Shown piece by piece: positions 12,208 to 22,044 of a DNA stretch of 64,000 bases. A program made the translations under genes and the position numbers. Location of the stretch: NCBI GenBank assembly GCA_950097015.1, contig CATNEN010000038.1, forward strand, positions 5,129,001 to 5,193,000, written 5' to 3'. The stretch is from Macrostomum hystrix (Eukaryota > Platyhelminthes > Macrostomidae). Below the pieces are notes generated by a model. The model saw nothing but the letters and a program-made list of their open reading frames with translations, ran no database searches and was not told the DNA's origin. How positions within the stretch are numbered: position 1 is the first letter of the stretch; every line of letters begins with the position of its first letter.

Positions 12208-12290
12208 CCCATGACAGTTTCCATATGGGCCGAGAGCTTTGCAAAACAATTCTGGTACGATGAATGCCATTAATTATTGACACAGCGATA
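12208..12290 (-). repeat. Duplicated 5' flank of the CTLD-PAN genes, copy A
   Basis: About 80 bp here, including TTTCCATATGGGCCGAGAGC and the following GATGAATGCCATTAATTATT, recur at 16195-16280. Each copy lies upstream of a minus-strand lectin gene, so the duplication included promoter-proximal DNA. Confidence 0.75.
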
Positions 12291-12372
12291 TATATACTGC
12301 CGTGGACTCACACGTTGGATATGCTTAAAATACCATTAGTACGAGCGTAATACAGGTAATACGAGCGTGTTT

Positions 12373-12435
12373 GCAGGAGAGCTGTGGGAACTGGCTCGTC
12401 ATTTAGTGGCACTGGACCCGCAGCCAGCGAGCCCG
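12373..12435 (-). repeat. Fragment of SINE family 1 (3' part)
   Basis: It matches the segment of full SINE 1 copies next to the AAT tail: GCTGCGGG..TGGC, then CATTTAGTG, then GACCCGCAGCCAGCGAG. Confidence 0.6.
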
Positions 12436-13330
12436 TATAACATTTATACGTATCCCCAAGGTCCAAAATACGTCTAAAAACGACCTCGAAAAAAGTGTTT
12501 TCGTCTTGCTCAAACAGGTTTTATTGAGCATATTTTGTGATACTTTAAGAGATAAATATATCATATTTTCATTATAAACATTCTTTCGCCAATTTTCTGC
12601 CTTTAGGTATTGTGACGTTGTTAACGCAAACAACAAAGGCAAGTCGGCAGTCTTAGAATCCTCAATTCTGGTTAACGTGGTGTAGCGGTAGCACTTTATT
12701 ATTTTTTCGATTCACTGGGGCGCACGACAATGGGTAATAATTAAAGGCAGGTGCAGGAGCTCTGGCGATGACGAACAGGCTGACTGGAAGACGAGTCAAA
12801 ATCAAGTGGCAGGGAACAGACGGCGAGACAGTGTAACAGGAGAGCGGTGGAATGGCAGCACGGAGGAGAGGCGGTGCGGAGGTGAGGAGGTGAGGAGGCG
12901 CGGAGGAGCGGAGCGGAGCTGGCTCAGGGTGCCTAGTTAAATAGGCTGGGCCTATGGTAGGGGCAATGACGCTAAAGAGAAAAATGACGCTCCAATGCAG
13001 GGGATACCCGACGACAGAAATTTTGTACCATGACACCAAGAAAAATATATCCAAGACTAAATCACTCAACTATGACACAGAATCGCATTCTCATCTTTTT
13101 AGGCTACTGTAAGTAGAAATGATTGTCTGCCTTTCCACAGTTCCAAACGAATATATTTCCTAATTCTCAAGTAATCAAATCAAAAACGAAATAAAAGTCA
13201 ATTAACTGCTATATGTTTTTCAAGTTTCTCTTTTTGAAAACCATTTATAAATCATTCCGTATTAGCAGCAAGAAACTGCTGAAAAAGCAGACCGCAACTG
13301 TGTTGTGACTGTGACTACTTAAGTTGTCCT
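12436..13330. other. Intergenic, no gene supported
   Basis: There is a GA-rich, G+C-rich stretch at about 12840-12920 and nothing recognisable as a gene. A tRNA-like pair of boxes near 12672-12712 is too short to be a tRNA. Confidence 0.4.
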
Positions 13331-14262
13331 TGTCTTGTCTCTTCCGTGTCTCATCTCTCCCGTGTCTCATCTCTCCCGTGTCTCATCTCTTCTGCGTCTT
13401 GTCTCTCCCGTGTCTCATCTCTCCCGTGTCTCATCTCTTCTGCGTCTTGTCTCTCCCGTGTCTCATCTCTCCCGTGTCTCATCTCTCCCGTGTCTCATCT
13501 CTTCTGCGTCTTGTCTCTCCCGTGTCTCATCTCTCCCGTGTCTCATCTCTTCTGCGTCTTGTCTCTCCCGTGTCTCATCTCTCCCGTGTCTCATCTCTTC
13601 TGCGTCTTGTCTCTCCCGTGTCTCATCTCTCCCGTTTCTCATCTCTCCCGTGTCTCATCTCTCCCGTGTCTCATCTCTCCCGTGTCTCATCTCTCCCGTG
13701 TCTCATCTCTCCCGTGTCTCATCTCTCCCGTGTCTCATCTCTCCCGTGTCTCATCTCTCCCGTGTCTCATCTCTCCCGTGTCTCATCTCTCCCGTGTCTC
13801 ATCTCTTCTGCGTCTTGTCTCTCCCGTGTCTCATCTCTTCTGCGTCTCATCTCTCCCGTGTCTCATCTCTTCTGCGTCTCATCTCTCCCGTGTCTCATCT
13901 CTTCTGCGTCTTGTCTCTCCCGTGTCTCATCTCTTCTGCGTCTTGTCTCTCCCGTGTCTCATCTCTCCCGTGTCTCATCTCTTCTGCGTCTTGTCTCTCC
14001 CGTGTCTCATCTCTCCCGTGTCTCATCTCTCCCGTGTCTCATCTCTCCCGTGTCTCATCTCTCCCGTGTCTCATCTCTCCCGTGTCTCATCTCTCCCGTG
14101 TCTCATCTCTTCTGCGTCTTGTCTCTCCCGTGTCTCATCTCTTCTGCGTCTTGTCTCTCCCGTGTCTCATCTCTTCTGCGTCTCATCTCTCCCGTGTCTC
14201 ATCTCTTCTGCGTCTTGTCTCTCCCGTGTCTCATCTCTCCCGTGTCTCATCTCTAGCGTGTC
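13331..14262. repeat. 16-bp satellite array (TCTCATCTCTCCCGTG)
   Basis: About 58 head-to-tail 16-bp units with two main variants, one with CTCCCGTGTCTCAT and one with CTTCTGCGTCTTGT, arranged in recurring patterns. Because 16 is not a multiple of 3 and the unit has no stop in any plus frame, all three frames stay open for 310-354 codons. These encode the same 16-residue peptide repeat (SLPCLISPVSHLSRVS) out of step. No gene is implied. Confidence 0.95.
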
Positions 14263-14461
14263 ATCATTTCCTCATAATATATATGCATAATATACATAAT
14301 ACAGCTCGCTGTAAGTATCGCGAGAAACCAGAAAAAAAGTTCATTATTGGGTCAACGAGGTACACGATTTTTTTGGCCCCTGTATTTTACTGGCTTTAAA
14401 ATGAGCTTTTATGAGGCGTCACTTGAGAAACTAAAGAGATCGTCTTTATTGTCTAAAGAGA

Positions 14462-14717
14462 TTCAGATTCTCAGAGCTATTGCACGGCGCATCTGAAGGC
14501 TGCGTACGGCAGTTCAGTCCATGCACTGGGGGGGACGCCACACCCACCTTCAATTATCCCAGCTGATGCTGGTACCCATTTAACAGCTGGGTGAACTGAA
14601 TCAATGCAGAGTTAAGTGTCTTGCTAAAGGACACAAATTGTTCTAGTGGATTCGGGAATCGAACCCCCGACCTTCAAGTCGTGAGTCCGACGCTCTAACC
14701 ACTAGGCTACAGCCTCT
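14462..14717 (-). repeat. SINE family 2 (tRNA-derived), lacking the 3' tail
   Basis: On the minus strand the 5' end shows a tRNA-like head: A box TAGCCTAGTGGTTAGAGC and B box GGGTTCGATTCCCG. After it come the family body (GTGTCCTTTAGCAAGACAC) and the CTGTACGCAGCCTTCAGATG segment seen in the full copy at 20388. The terminal GGGGCAGGTG plus AT tail is missing. Confidence 0.85.
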
Positions 14718-14846
14718 TAAACAAGTTCGTTGTAAAAACGGTAGTTGCATTACTATTTGCATAGCGTGTTCGCTGTTTCATGCTGTGAGTAGAATTTTGT
14801 TCACTGAAAAACGACATTTAATAGTTTTGAACACTTTGAGTATTGT

Positions 14847-14852
14847 TTTATT
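14847..14852 (-). terminator. Polyadenylation signal AATAAA of the second CTLD-PAN gene
   Basis: TTTATT on the plus strand, giving AATAAA about 50 bp after the stop codon at 14900 on the minus strand. Confidence 0.5.
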
Positions 14853-14899
14853 AAGTGTGGAGCAGCAGTTTAATGGTTTCGTCTGTCGAATTTTCTTGG

Positions 14900-15681
14900 T
14901 CAGTCCCTGGTCAGCTTGACCCAGTCGGGGTTGCTCTCGATTGACGGTTCGACCGGAGCGTCGGCGAACTGCAGCAGGCGGCAGGCGATCAGCTTGCTGC
15001 TGTACAGAACACCGCAGCAGCTGCTGCCACACAGGGAGGCTCTGATGAGGCAGGTGTTCATTGAGGCCAGTCCCTGCTGCTCGTCGCTGCAATAATATGT
15101 GTAATCGTCGCTTCGAGTTCTGGCCAATCCAGCGGGCTTCCAGAAGTCGCCAACTGAAGCCTTCTCTGCTGCTGGAGGCGCCACATACTGGCAGATGAAG
15201 CTGATGTAATTCGAGTCACAGATCGTATCGCTGAGCCAATAAGAAGGCGAAACAAGGATACTCACGCAATGCTTGCCCCTGCCTCCATTTGGCTCCGAGA
15301 TGTACCACAGCGAGCTATTGGTTGTTAGAACTCCATGGCCGTTGATTCTTTGCCAACCCGCCCAGCTGGTGCGAACATCCGACTTGAGATCGCTCAGTCC
15401 AACCCACATCCTGGTAGTGTAGCCTGCCGCCATCAGATTCGATGAGAGCACGGCTGCAATTGACTCCTGCGAGTTGATCAGTTCGCCGTCTATCTCGGTG
15501 CAGCGACGGTTAACATCCATATCTAACACCAGTTGAGGCTCTGATTGGCGTCGTTGTACAGGCACAGCTGGGTGGCGGGGAGCAGCCAGAATGGAGTCGG
15601 ACGCGGCGGAATGGCCTGCGACAGCGCACCGCAGGCGGGGAGCAGCAGGGCCTGAATGAGGGCCTGAATGAATAGCATCAT
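14900..15681 (-). pseudogene. CTLD-PAN lectin paralogue with a frameshift near the N-terminus
   Basis: On the minus strand an ATG at 15679-15681 opens a signal peptide (MMLFIQALIQALLLPACG). The start of a lectin domain follows (CLYNDANQSLNWC), which hits a TAG at 15523-15525. The rest of the domain continues in another frame to the TGA at 14900: WVGLSD.., an EPN motif (SEPNGGRGKHC), WLSDTICDSNYISFICQ, then a Cys-rich PAN-like tail. The NWC before the break aligns with NWC in the 11182 gene, so the homology spans the break. A one-base change (a short T run at the break) is the simplest explanation. It is either a young pseudogene or a sequence error. This copy keeps the WxSD-C pattern that its neighbour lacks, so its sugar-binding site looks more canonical. 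Confidence 0.65.
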
Positions 15682-15694
15682 GCGAATTGGAGGT

Positions 15695-16004
15695 CGCTTC
15701 TATATTGCTAGATGCACCACAAGAGCACTGGAAATGCAAGCTTCTATATTGCTAGATGCAGCACAAGAGCACTGGAAATGCAAGCTTCTATATTGCTAGA
15801 TGCACCACAAGAGCACTGGAAATGCAAGCTTCTATATTGCTAGATGCACCACAAGAGCACTGGAAATGCAAGCTTCTATATTGCTAGATGCACCACAAGA
15901 GCACTGGAAATGCAAGCTTCTATATTGCTAGATGCAGCACAAGAGCACTGGAAATGCAAGCTTCTATATTGCTAGATGCACCACAAGAGCACTGGAAATG
16001 CAAA
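15695..16004. repeat. Minisatellite, 44-bp unit, about 7 copies
   Basis: Near-identical 44-bp units (GCTTCTATATTGCTAGATGC, then ACCACAAGAGCACTGGAAAT, then GCAA) differing mainly at ACC/AGC. The array starts about 14 bp upstream of the start codon of the second lectin gene, so it lies in that gene's 5' UTR or promoter. Confidence 0.95.
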
Positions 16005-16194
16005 CTCATTTGTGCCAGCTTTTCTCATTAGAAAGAATTTCTATAGCTGCGAAGCCCCTGTTGCTATGGCGACAGTGAAGTCGCTGAATTGCATTAGCAG
16101 CAGGTAAAGAAAATGGCTTCAAGAGAAATTTCACCACTCCGTCAGTTTTCTGCTACAAATAAAATCACACTTTTTATTTGTCATTTTCAAATTT

Positions 16195-16280
16195 CCACAG
16201 TTTCCATATGGGCCGAGAGCTTTGCAAAATAATTCTGGCTTTCATTGGCACGATGAATGCCATTAATTATTGGCACGTTG
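16195..16280 (-). repeat. Duplicated 5' flank of the CTLD-PAN genes, copy B
   Basis: Matches 12208-12290 (see that entry), with a roughly 12-bp insertion. It is farther from its gene than copy A because the 44-bp minisatellite lies between. Confidence 0.75.
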
Positions 16281-17630
16281 ATTTGTAACATTCTGTGACG
16301 TTGTCAGGTGTAGGTGGCCCCGAGGGAGGCCGTTATAACAATAGCGTGTTTGTTTAATTTAAGCCATTATTTTTCTCTTTTCATTACGCGGTACTATAAG
16401 TAAACGTTAGAGTACGAATTTATCTTAAATTACGTAACGCGACCGGACACCTGTGTACAATTTAATCAATAATTATGAGCCTGGCTGTAAGGTCAAAGTG
16501 TATTCTCGTGCCAGCCAATGAGAGGGCTGTGCATATTTTATGCGTGCCGACAATTAGGACTCTGCTGTGCGCCCCCCCACCCCGCTCGTTATCTCGTCAG
16601 CCAGAGCCAGAAGTACAGCCGCTACTCGATCGCGCCACCGCCGCAGTTCGCTTTATCGCCACGGTAGTATCGTCACCCTTTGGTCCCTTTCTCTCGCCTC
16701 GGTTCATTGTTCGGTATCATCGCCAGTTGGATTCTCGCCTAGCTCTGGCAGCCTCACTACATTGATATCCTCGCCACATCGTCATATTGCTAAATTTAGT
16801 TACCCATTTTGTTGCGTAGCCGTCTAGTGCACTCCCAATACTGCCATTGACCACCTGTCTGCAATTGCTAGTAGGTTTTTATACTCGTACACTCATATAT
16901 AATATTCTATGTAAGTTAGGGTTTTTTTAATATTATCTATTGCTTCAAGTTCCTTTCATATCTGGTTTCATTCGCTGCATAGCCGCGTCGATAAAAGTGT
17001 TGCATGCTCAGGGTTTCTCTGATGTTCGGCGTTTGGGTACTACGTGACCAATGTCGTTTCCACATTCCTTCTTAAAGAGTCTACACGAGTTATGGGTGAA
17101 CTTGGTATGAATTCGCTTTTAAGTTAAATAATAGTTTCTAAGCTTCTGATCCGGAAAACGCTATACGCTATCCGGATATTGTTGGACATGTGAATATACG
17201 AGCTATAAAAACGAATACAGATGAAAACTTGAAAATTCATAAAAGTTTATATTGAAGTTTATTTCATTTAAAATAAAACAGAATATTTGCTGTTGTGTGT
17301 ACAATATATTTGTTTTTTTTCTTAATCTTGTTTTGTTCTTACAGGCGTACTTTTACTTCACGTAACAAAAATATAAAAGAAATACCCGGCGCTTGCACTC
17401 TGCTGTGTACCAGCGTATGGTCTATTCGTTTTTACTCCGACTTGCTATTTAGAAACGCAGATTATACGTATAAATTACTAAGCTTATATAGATTATACAG
17501 GGTGATCTAATTCCAGAAAGCTCCAAAGCTCTAAAAGCTTAAGTGTGCATAAAACTAAATTAGATATACGTCCAGGACGTATAACACTAGCTATATGATT
17601 GCAACAGCGAAATTCCAAGCACAATCACCA
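16281..17630. other. Intergenic, no gene supported
   Basis: Short open frames only. Ser/Arg-rich frames at 16475-16830 come from a C-rich stretch and show no domain. Confidence 0.4.
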
Positions 17631-18311
17631 TTAGCCGGCGCCACTGTCCTCAACGTTGCTAAGCAGTGCCTGAAAGTGTCGGCGTTGAATTAACTGACCA
17701 ACGTTCACTTCGGCGGGATTCCAGCCGTCTTCTAAGTGTTGCCGCGCCTCTATTTTGGCGCGCAACTGGGCGATCTGCTGCTCTCGCAGTTGCTGCTGCT
17801 GCAGCTGCAGCTGACGCGGTGTAGCAACGTCCCTAGCAGTCGAAATGTGGCGCAATAAGCTTGCACCGGCGCTGACCCACGAGTTGAGCGAACAAACAGC
17901 GTCTGTCGCGTATGAATTCGCCTCTTTCAGATCTAGTGAGTCTGCTAGTTGCTGCTCCAGCAGACGGATCGCCTTCGTTGAGCAATCCTGACTGCTTGCT
18001 GCAATGCTTGGGCGTTGGGGCCTTTCTCTAGCTCGTTCGTAATCTCCGACGAATAGTTCACTATCAGAGGTACTCCTTATGCCGCATTTCAGTTCTTTCT
18101 CAATGCTGATGTCGCGAGGGTATATGGTGCCATTATTCTGCGGCTGCTGCTGCTGCTGCATTTGCTGCTGCTGCTGCTGCTGCTGCTTCATTTGCTGCTG
18201 CTGCTGCTGCTGCTGCATTTGCTGCTGCATTTGCTGCTGCTGCTTCATTTGCTGCTGCTGCTGCTGCTGCTGCTGCATTTGCTGCTGCATTTGCTGCTGC
18301 TGCTGCTGCAT

Positions 18312-18383
<72 letters not shown>

Positions 18384-20151
18384 ATTTTTCTGTTGCTTTT
18401 GCTGATGTAGAGGGCGCAGCAGCAGCTTTTGATGATTCAGCTGACCCAAATTGCTTTTGCTCTGCTTCTGTCTGTTTGACAATAATGGGAATCGTCGATT
18501 AAAATAAATCATCATTCTTCATGTAAATCGACGAATCGACGCATCTAACCGGAAAAAACTTTGCAACGAATAAATGCTTTCGGGCGCCCCTAAGATTAGG
18601 CTTAACCGCATTATATGCTAGTTCAAGCTGAGATGTTAAACGGGACATGCTGATTAAATGGATGTTAGCTCGTATAATTTGCTGACAATGGTTATCTTAT
18701 CTAATATGGATTTTTGCTTTTGCGCGTGTTTACCAAGCACCCCTGAAAGCAGGTACATAAATCGGATATACAAGATTATCTCTGGCACAGCTTAGATCTA
18801 AAGCTTTTTGTTTTACTTGCTGAGCTCTCTTGACCATATCTAGCAACTCTAGTTCAAAAAGCTATAACCCGCTTAAAAGTACGTTTGAACTATTTTCCAG
18901 GAAAGTACCCGACCTGTGATCGACGCCTGCGTCAGAGCGGACCCGTTCGTCGATGCCGTTGATGCCGGGCGGCCTAGCGAGGACGCGTCTTCGCAAGTTG
19001 GAGTCACCCGGGGCCCGAGGCGGCAACTGAGGCTGCGGGGGTCGCCTAGCCGTCCTTAAGTAACGCCCAGTTCGAGCCTGGTTCTCGGCCAGCTTGCTGC
19101 ATGAGATGGCCTGGTTGCTCGTGAAGGTTAGACGCACGTTGCGGCACGAATCCTGTATTGGTGCGGCTGTCTGCGTATAGTCGCCAAATCATTACATGCC
19201 TATTAACCATTAAACAGCGAACCAGAAACGCACCCGTTTCTGTGCACTAAAATCATCGAGCTCGAATCTATTGTGAGGCTGCTTTAATTCTTCAGGCGGC
19301 TTGTCGTGCTTGACAACTTGCTTGCTTGTTGAACTGACGCCTTTGAGAAACAACCCCCCCAAATGCCAGACTCCTAGTTTACTCCTGTCTCCTACTCCTA
19401 GTGGTCCTTGCCTAAATGCACAGCTAGAGTGACAGTGACACTGCCTGATATTGAAAGAGTTAGGGCAGATGTACACCAAGGTGCGTTCAGGAGTCAGCGG
19501 AAAGGGTGCAGCGGTTGCCAGGGCCCACATAGCTCTCGCGCAAATACTATTATTGTGCTATTAAGATAGCACCAATATTATATATAATGGTTACATTCAT
19601 TAGGTGATCTGAATAAATAAGGGAGTTGCGTGCTGAGTGTCTTGATATAAGTCACAGATTGTTTTCTGTGAGACTCGAGAAGTAACTTAGCTTTTCCAGT
19701 GGAGCTTCAGAAAGCAAATAATGGGTCTAATCGAGTGCTATAGAGTGAATTCCCTGACGGCTTCAAACCCAGAGCCCAAATCCCTGAGTCTCACGTTGTA
19801 TGCAGCTGAATCGCGTCCATAATTATTTCCGTCAGCTCCAGAAGTGCTGTCTGCTGCTGAACCTCCTTGAATGCGTTCAATGATGCGACGCTCCTCGGCG
19901 GATAATGAACGCATCCGAAGTCCCAGATTCGTGTCGCCGGTAAGTGAGCGCTGCTGTTCGTGGCTGCCACCGTTCACCTGGGCTAGAGTCACGCGAAGCT
20001 TCTGCGCTTGTTTCGGCCTACCACCGCTGCTTCTCGTGTTTCGGCGGCTGCGATCGTACACAGAAGGCGGCACCTTCATGTCGCGGATGCGCAACGGATC
20101 GTCCAGCAAGATTGCAGCCGCTGATTTTCGCATCTTCTCCCACTTCCCGAT
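17631..20151 (-). CDS. 3' exons of an unrecognised gene with a long Gln/Met tract
   Basis: Three minus-strand exons join with consistent phases: 20151-19795 (acceptor GGCTAG|ATC, donor TACAAC|GTGAGA), 19170-18914 (acceptor ACGCAG|ACA, donor CACAG|GTCGGG) and 18471-17631 (acceptor AAACAG|ACAG, ending in TAA). They give about 484 residues of a C-terminal region. The first exon is basic (GKWEKMRKSAAAILLDDPLR) and the second is Pro/Arg-rich. The third holds about 80 residues of Gln broken by Met and Lys, then a Gln-rich, probably helical tail (QLREQQIAQLRAKIEARQ). I do not recognise the family. The GTCGGG donor is weak, but the phase match supports it. The next exon upstream may be at 21400-21596. 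Conserved-looking exons outside the repeat argue that this is a real gene. Confidence 0.5.
18139..18380 (-). repeat. Interrupted (CAG)n trinucleotide tract coding polyglutamine
   Basis: CTG repeats on the plus strand, i.e. CAG on the coding strand, broken at intervals by ATG and AAG codons. The longest pure run is at about 18311-18380. The other frames give poly-Ala, poly-Leu and poly-Cys peptides, which are shadows. Confidence 0.95.
19470..19525 (+). repeat. Degenerate fragment of SINE family 1
   Basis: GGGCAGATGTACAC and CAGGAGTCAGCGGAAAGGG match separate parts of the SINE 1 body with the middle deleted. It lies between two exons of the Gln-rich gene. Confidence 0.45.
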
Positions 20152-20387
20152 CTAGCCTGGTTGCATGCGGAATAATAAGAATCCGCATGAACTCGCGCTA
20201 ATAGCAATTGAATAAGTTATTTACCATAGACTAAAAACTTGCGAAAGCACATTCTGCATGGATTTATCTGAAAATATGAAGCAGCTTGCTTGTTTATTTA
20301 GGAATTTTATATACGAGGGCTATCCCAAAAGTAAGTTTTGTAACTTTATAATTTAATTTTATCTAGGAGTTTTATCAAAGAGATTTC

Positions 20388-20690
20388 GTAGCCTTGTGGT
20401 TAGAGCGTCGGACTCACGACTTGTAGGTCGGGGGTTCGATTCCTGACTCCACTGGAGCAATTTGTGTCCTTTAGCAAGACACTTAACTCTGCATTGCTGC
20501 AGCTCACGCAGCTGTTAAAAGGGAACCAGCATCAGCTGGGGTAATTGATCGAGGGTGGGTGTGGCGTCCCCCCAGTCCATAGACTGAAAAGCTGTACGCA
20601 GCCTTCAGATGCGCCGCGCAATAGCTCCGGCTGTGCTGTCAGCTGCACATCTATCTCAATTGAGGCAGGTGTAATTAATTATTTTTTATT
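20388..20690 (+). repeat. Full-length SINE family 2 copy
   Basis: The tRNA-like head has A box TAGCCTTGTGGTTAGAGC and B box GGGTTCGATTCC. The body runs through GTGTCCTTTAGCAAGACAC, GGGTGTGGCGTCCCC and GCTGTACGCAGCCTTCAGAT to the end CAATTGAGGCAGGTGTAATT plus an AT-rich tail. At about 300 bp it is the most complete copy in the window. Confidence 0.88.
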
Positions 20691-21399
20691 TATCAAAACA
20701 TTAATTATGCCTTTGTTTGAAAATTTGTTGCATCTTTTGTTAGTTAGTTAGGTCTGTTGAAGTCCACACTTTCTCCACAAATTCAGCCAAAGTGTGAGAG
20801 ATACAATCCAGACTACTGACAACAGTAGAAAAGCAAAGACTTGGCTGCAAAACTCTCACATAACACTAAAAGAGTATCGCCATAGAAAATGGCAAGGTTA
20901 AAAGAGACTTCTGTGCACACTAAGAGTGGTGGGAGAGGACTGCGTGTGGCTATGGCTGACTGACGAAGGCAAACAAGCCAAAAACCTGTCTGCCAGCGCG
21001 AGGTTCGTTCCCCACTTTTAGTGTGTTACACAAAGTAAAACGGTACCCCAATCTTTTAATTGCCATCAAAATGCATAGCCGCGTCAGTTGGAGTTGAAAC
21101 TCTAGATCTACTGAAACAACTTAAAAGTGTTTACAATAAATCTGTTAAGTTTTAAACTTGTCCATTAAGAGGGAGCGCCACAGTTGACAGTTTATTTTGC
21201 CCCATTTTTGAGACACCCGTTATAGCGACTTGTCAAGGACAAAGACTATTCGGTTTTACTGCTTAAGCTCTGTTTAAGTAGCTATTTTTCATCCTTCTGT
21301 ACATTATTCTGCAATGCTAAAATAAATTAAGTTAGCTTGTTCCAAACATCCTCTGTTTTGAAAAACAAATAAATAAATAAAAGATTGAAGATATTGACA

Positions 21400-21596
21400 C
21401 AAGGCAGGCATCTCTTACAACAAGCCTCAATGCTTGAATAGCTTTATGGACAGGCCTACTCAGTGCGCTACAACGCGTGAGTTTTAAGAACTGCTCAAGA
21501 AAGGATTCTGAATGGCGGCTCCGTTCACGTTCTAAAAATAGATCCTGGATGAAGTCCAATACGAGACGCAAGCTGTTCTTGAGTGGCCCTGCCCCT
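21400..21596 (-). CDS. Probable exon, possibly upstream exon of the Gln-rich gene
   Basis: The open minus-strand stretch has an acceptor (AGACGGCAG|GGGCAGG) and a possible donor (GCCTGCCTT|GTGTCA). It encodes about 65 residues that look like helical protein (NSLRLVLDFIQDLFLERER, then FLEQFLKLTRC and KAIQALRLVVRDACL). The donor phase (0) fits the acceptor at 20151. I do not recognise the family, and linking it to the gene at 17631-20151 is inference. Confidence 0.35.
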
Positions 21597-22044
21597 GCCG
21601 TCTCTTAAGATCCTGTTTTCTGTTTTGCGGAACATTTCCACCTGCTGTTCCACTGCACTACAGACGGCTCCGCTGCTCCAGTATAGTTTCCCCTATTGGA
21701 ATTCTTCAGTTTAGAACAAGCGCAGCTGCCAAATTGGTCCGTGGCCTCGATACGGTCGCGCACGCTTGTATTCTGCAGAATGCAATCTGTCACCGGCTTC
21801 TTCCAAATGACAGATTCTCAGACCGCGCTGATGGCTCAGCTGACAAGGCTCTGAGCTTGAATGCCTGGTGAGCCCTCGACCCATTGTTTCAGGTGCTCTC
21901 ACGTGAAAAATAAAAGTCAGCAAATGGAGGAAATTTCACTCCTCGCTGCCTCCCCCTTCCTGCCGCTCATTGCATTTATCTTTCCCTCACCATCTATTTA
22001 ACTCGCATTTGCAGCCTGACATTGCTGCTCTCTCCCTGCCTCCA

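Noticed and set aside
12662-12720. A short tRNA-like gene (GTGTAGCGGTAGCAC with TTCGATTCAC)
   Set aside because: The boxes are only about 25 bp apart, too close for a tRNA, and no cloverleaf can be drawn.
14640-14717. Functional tRNA genes at SINE heads (also at 20388, 24930, 41627 and others)
   Set aside because: The A and B boxes are present, but acceptor stems do not pair as in tRNAs and each head continues into the SINE body.
21605-21923. Overlapping minus-strand frames as an upstream exon of the Gln-rich gene
   Set aside because: No donor in the correct phase could be found, and the peptide has no recognisable feature.
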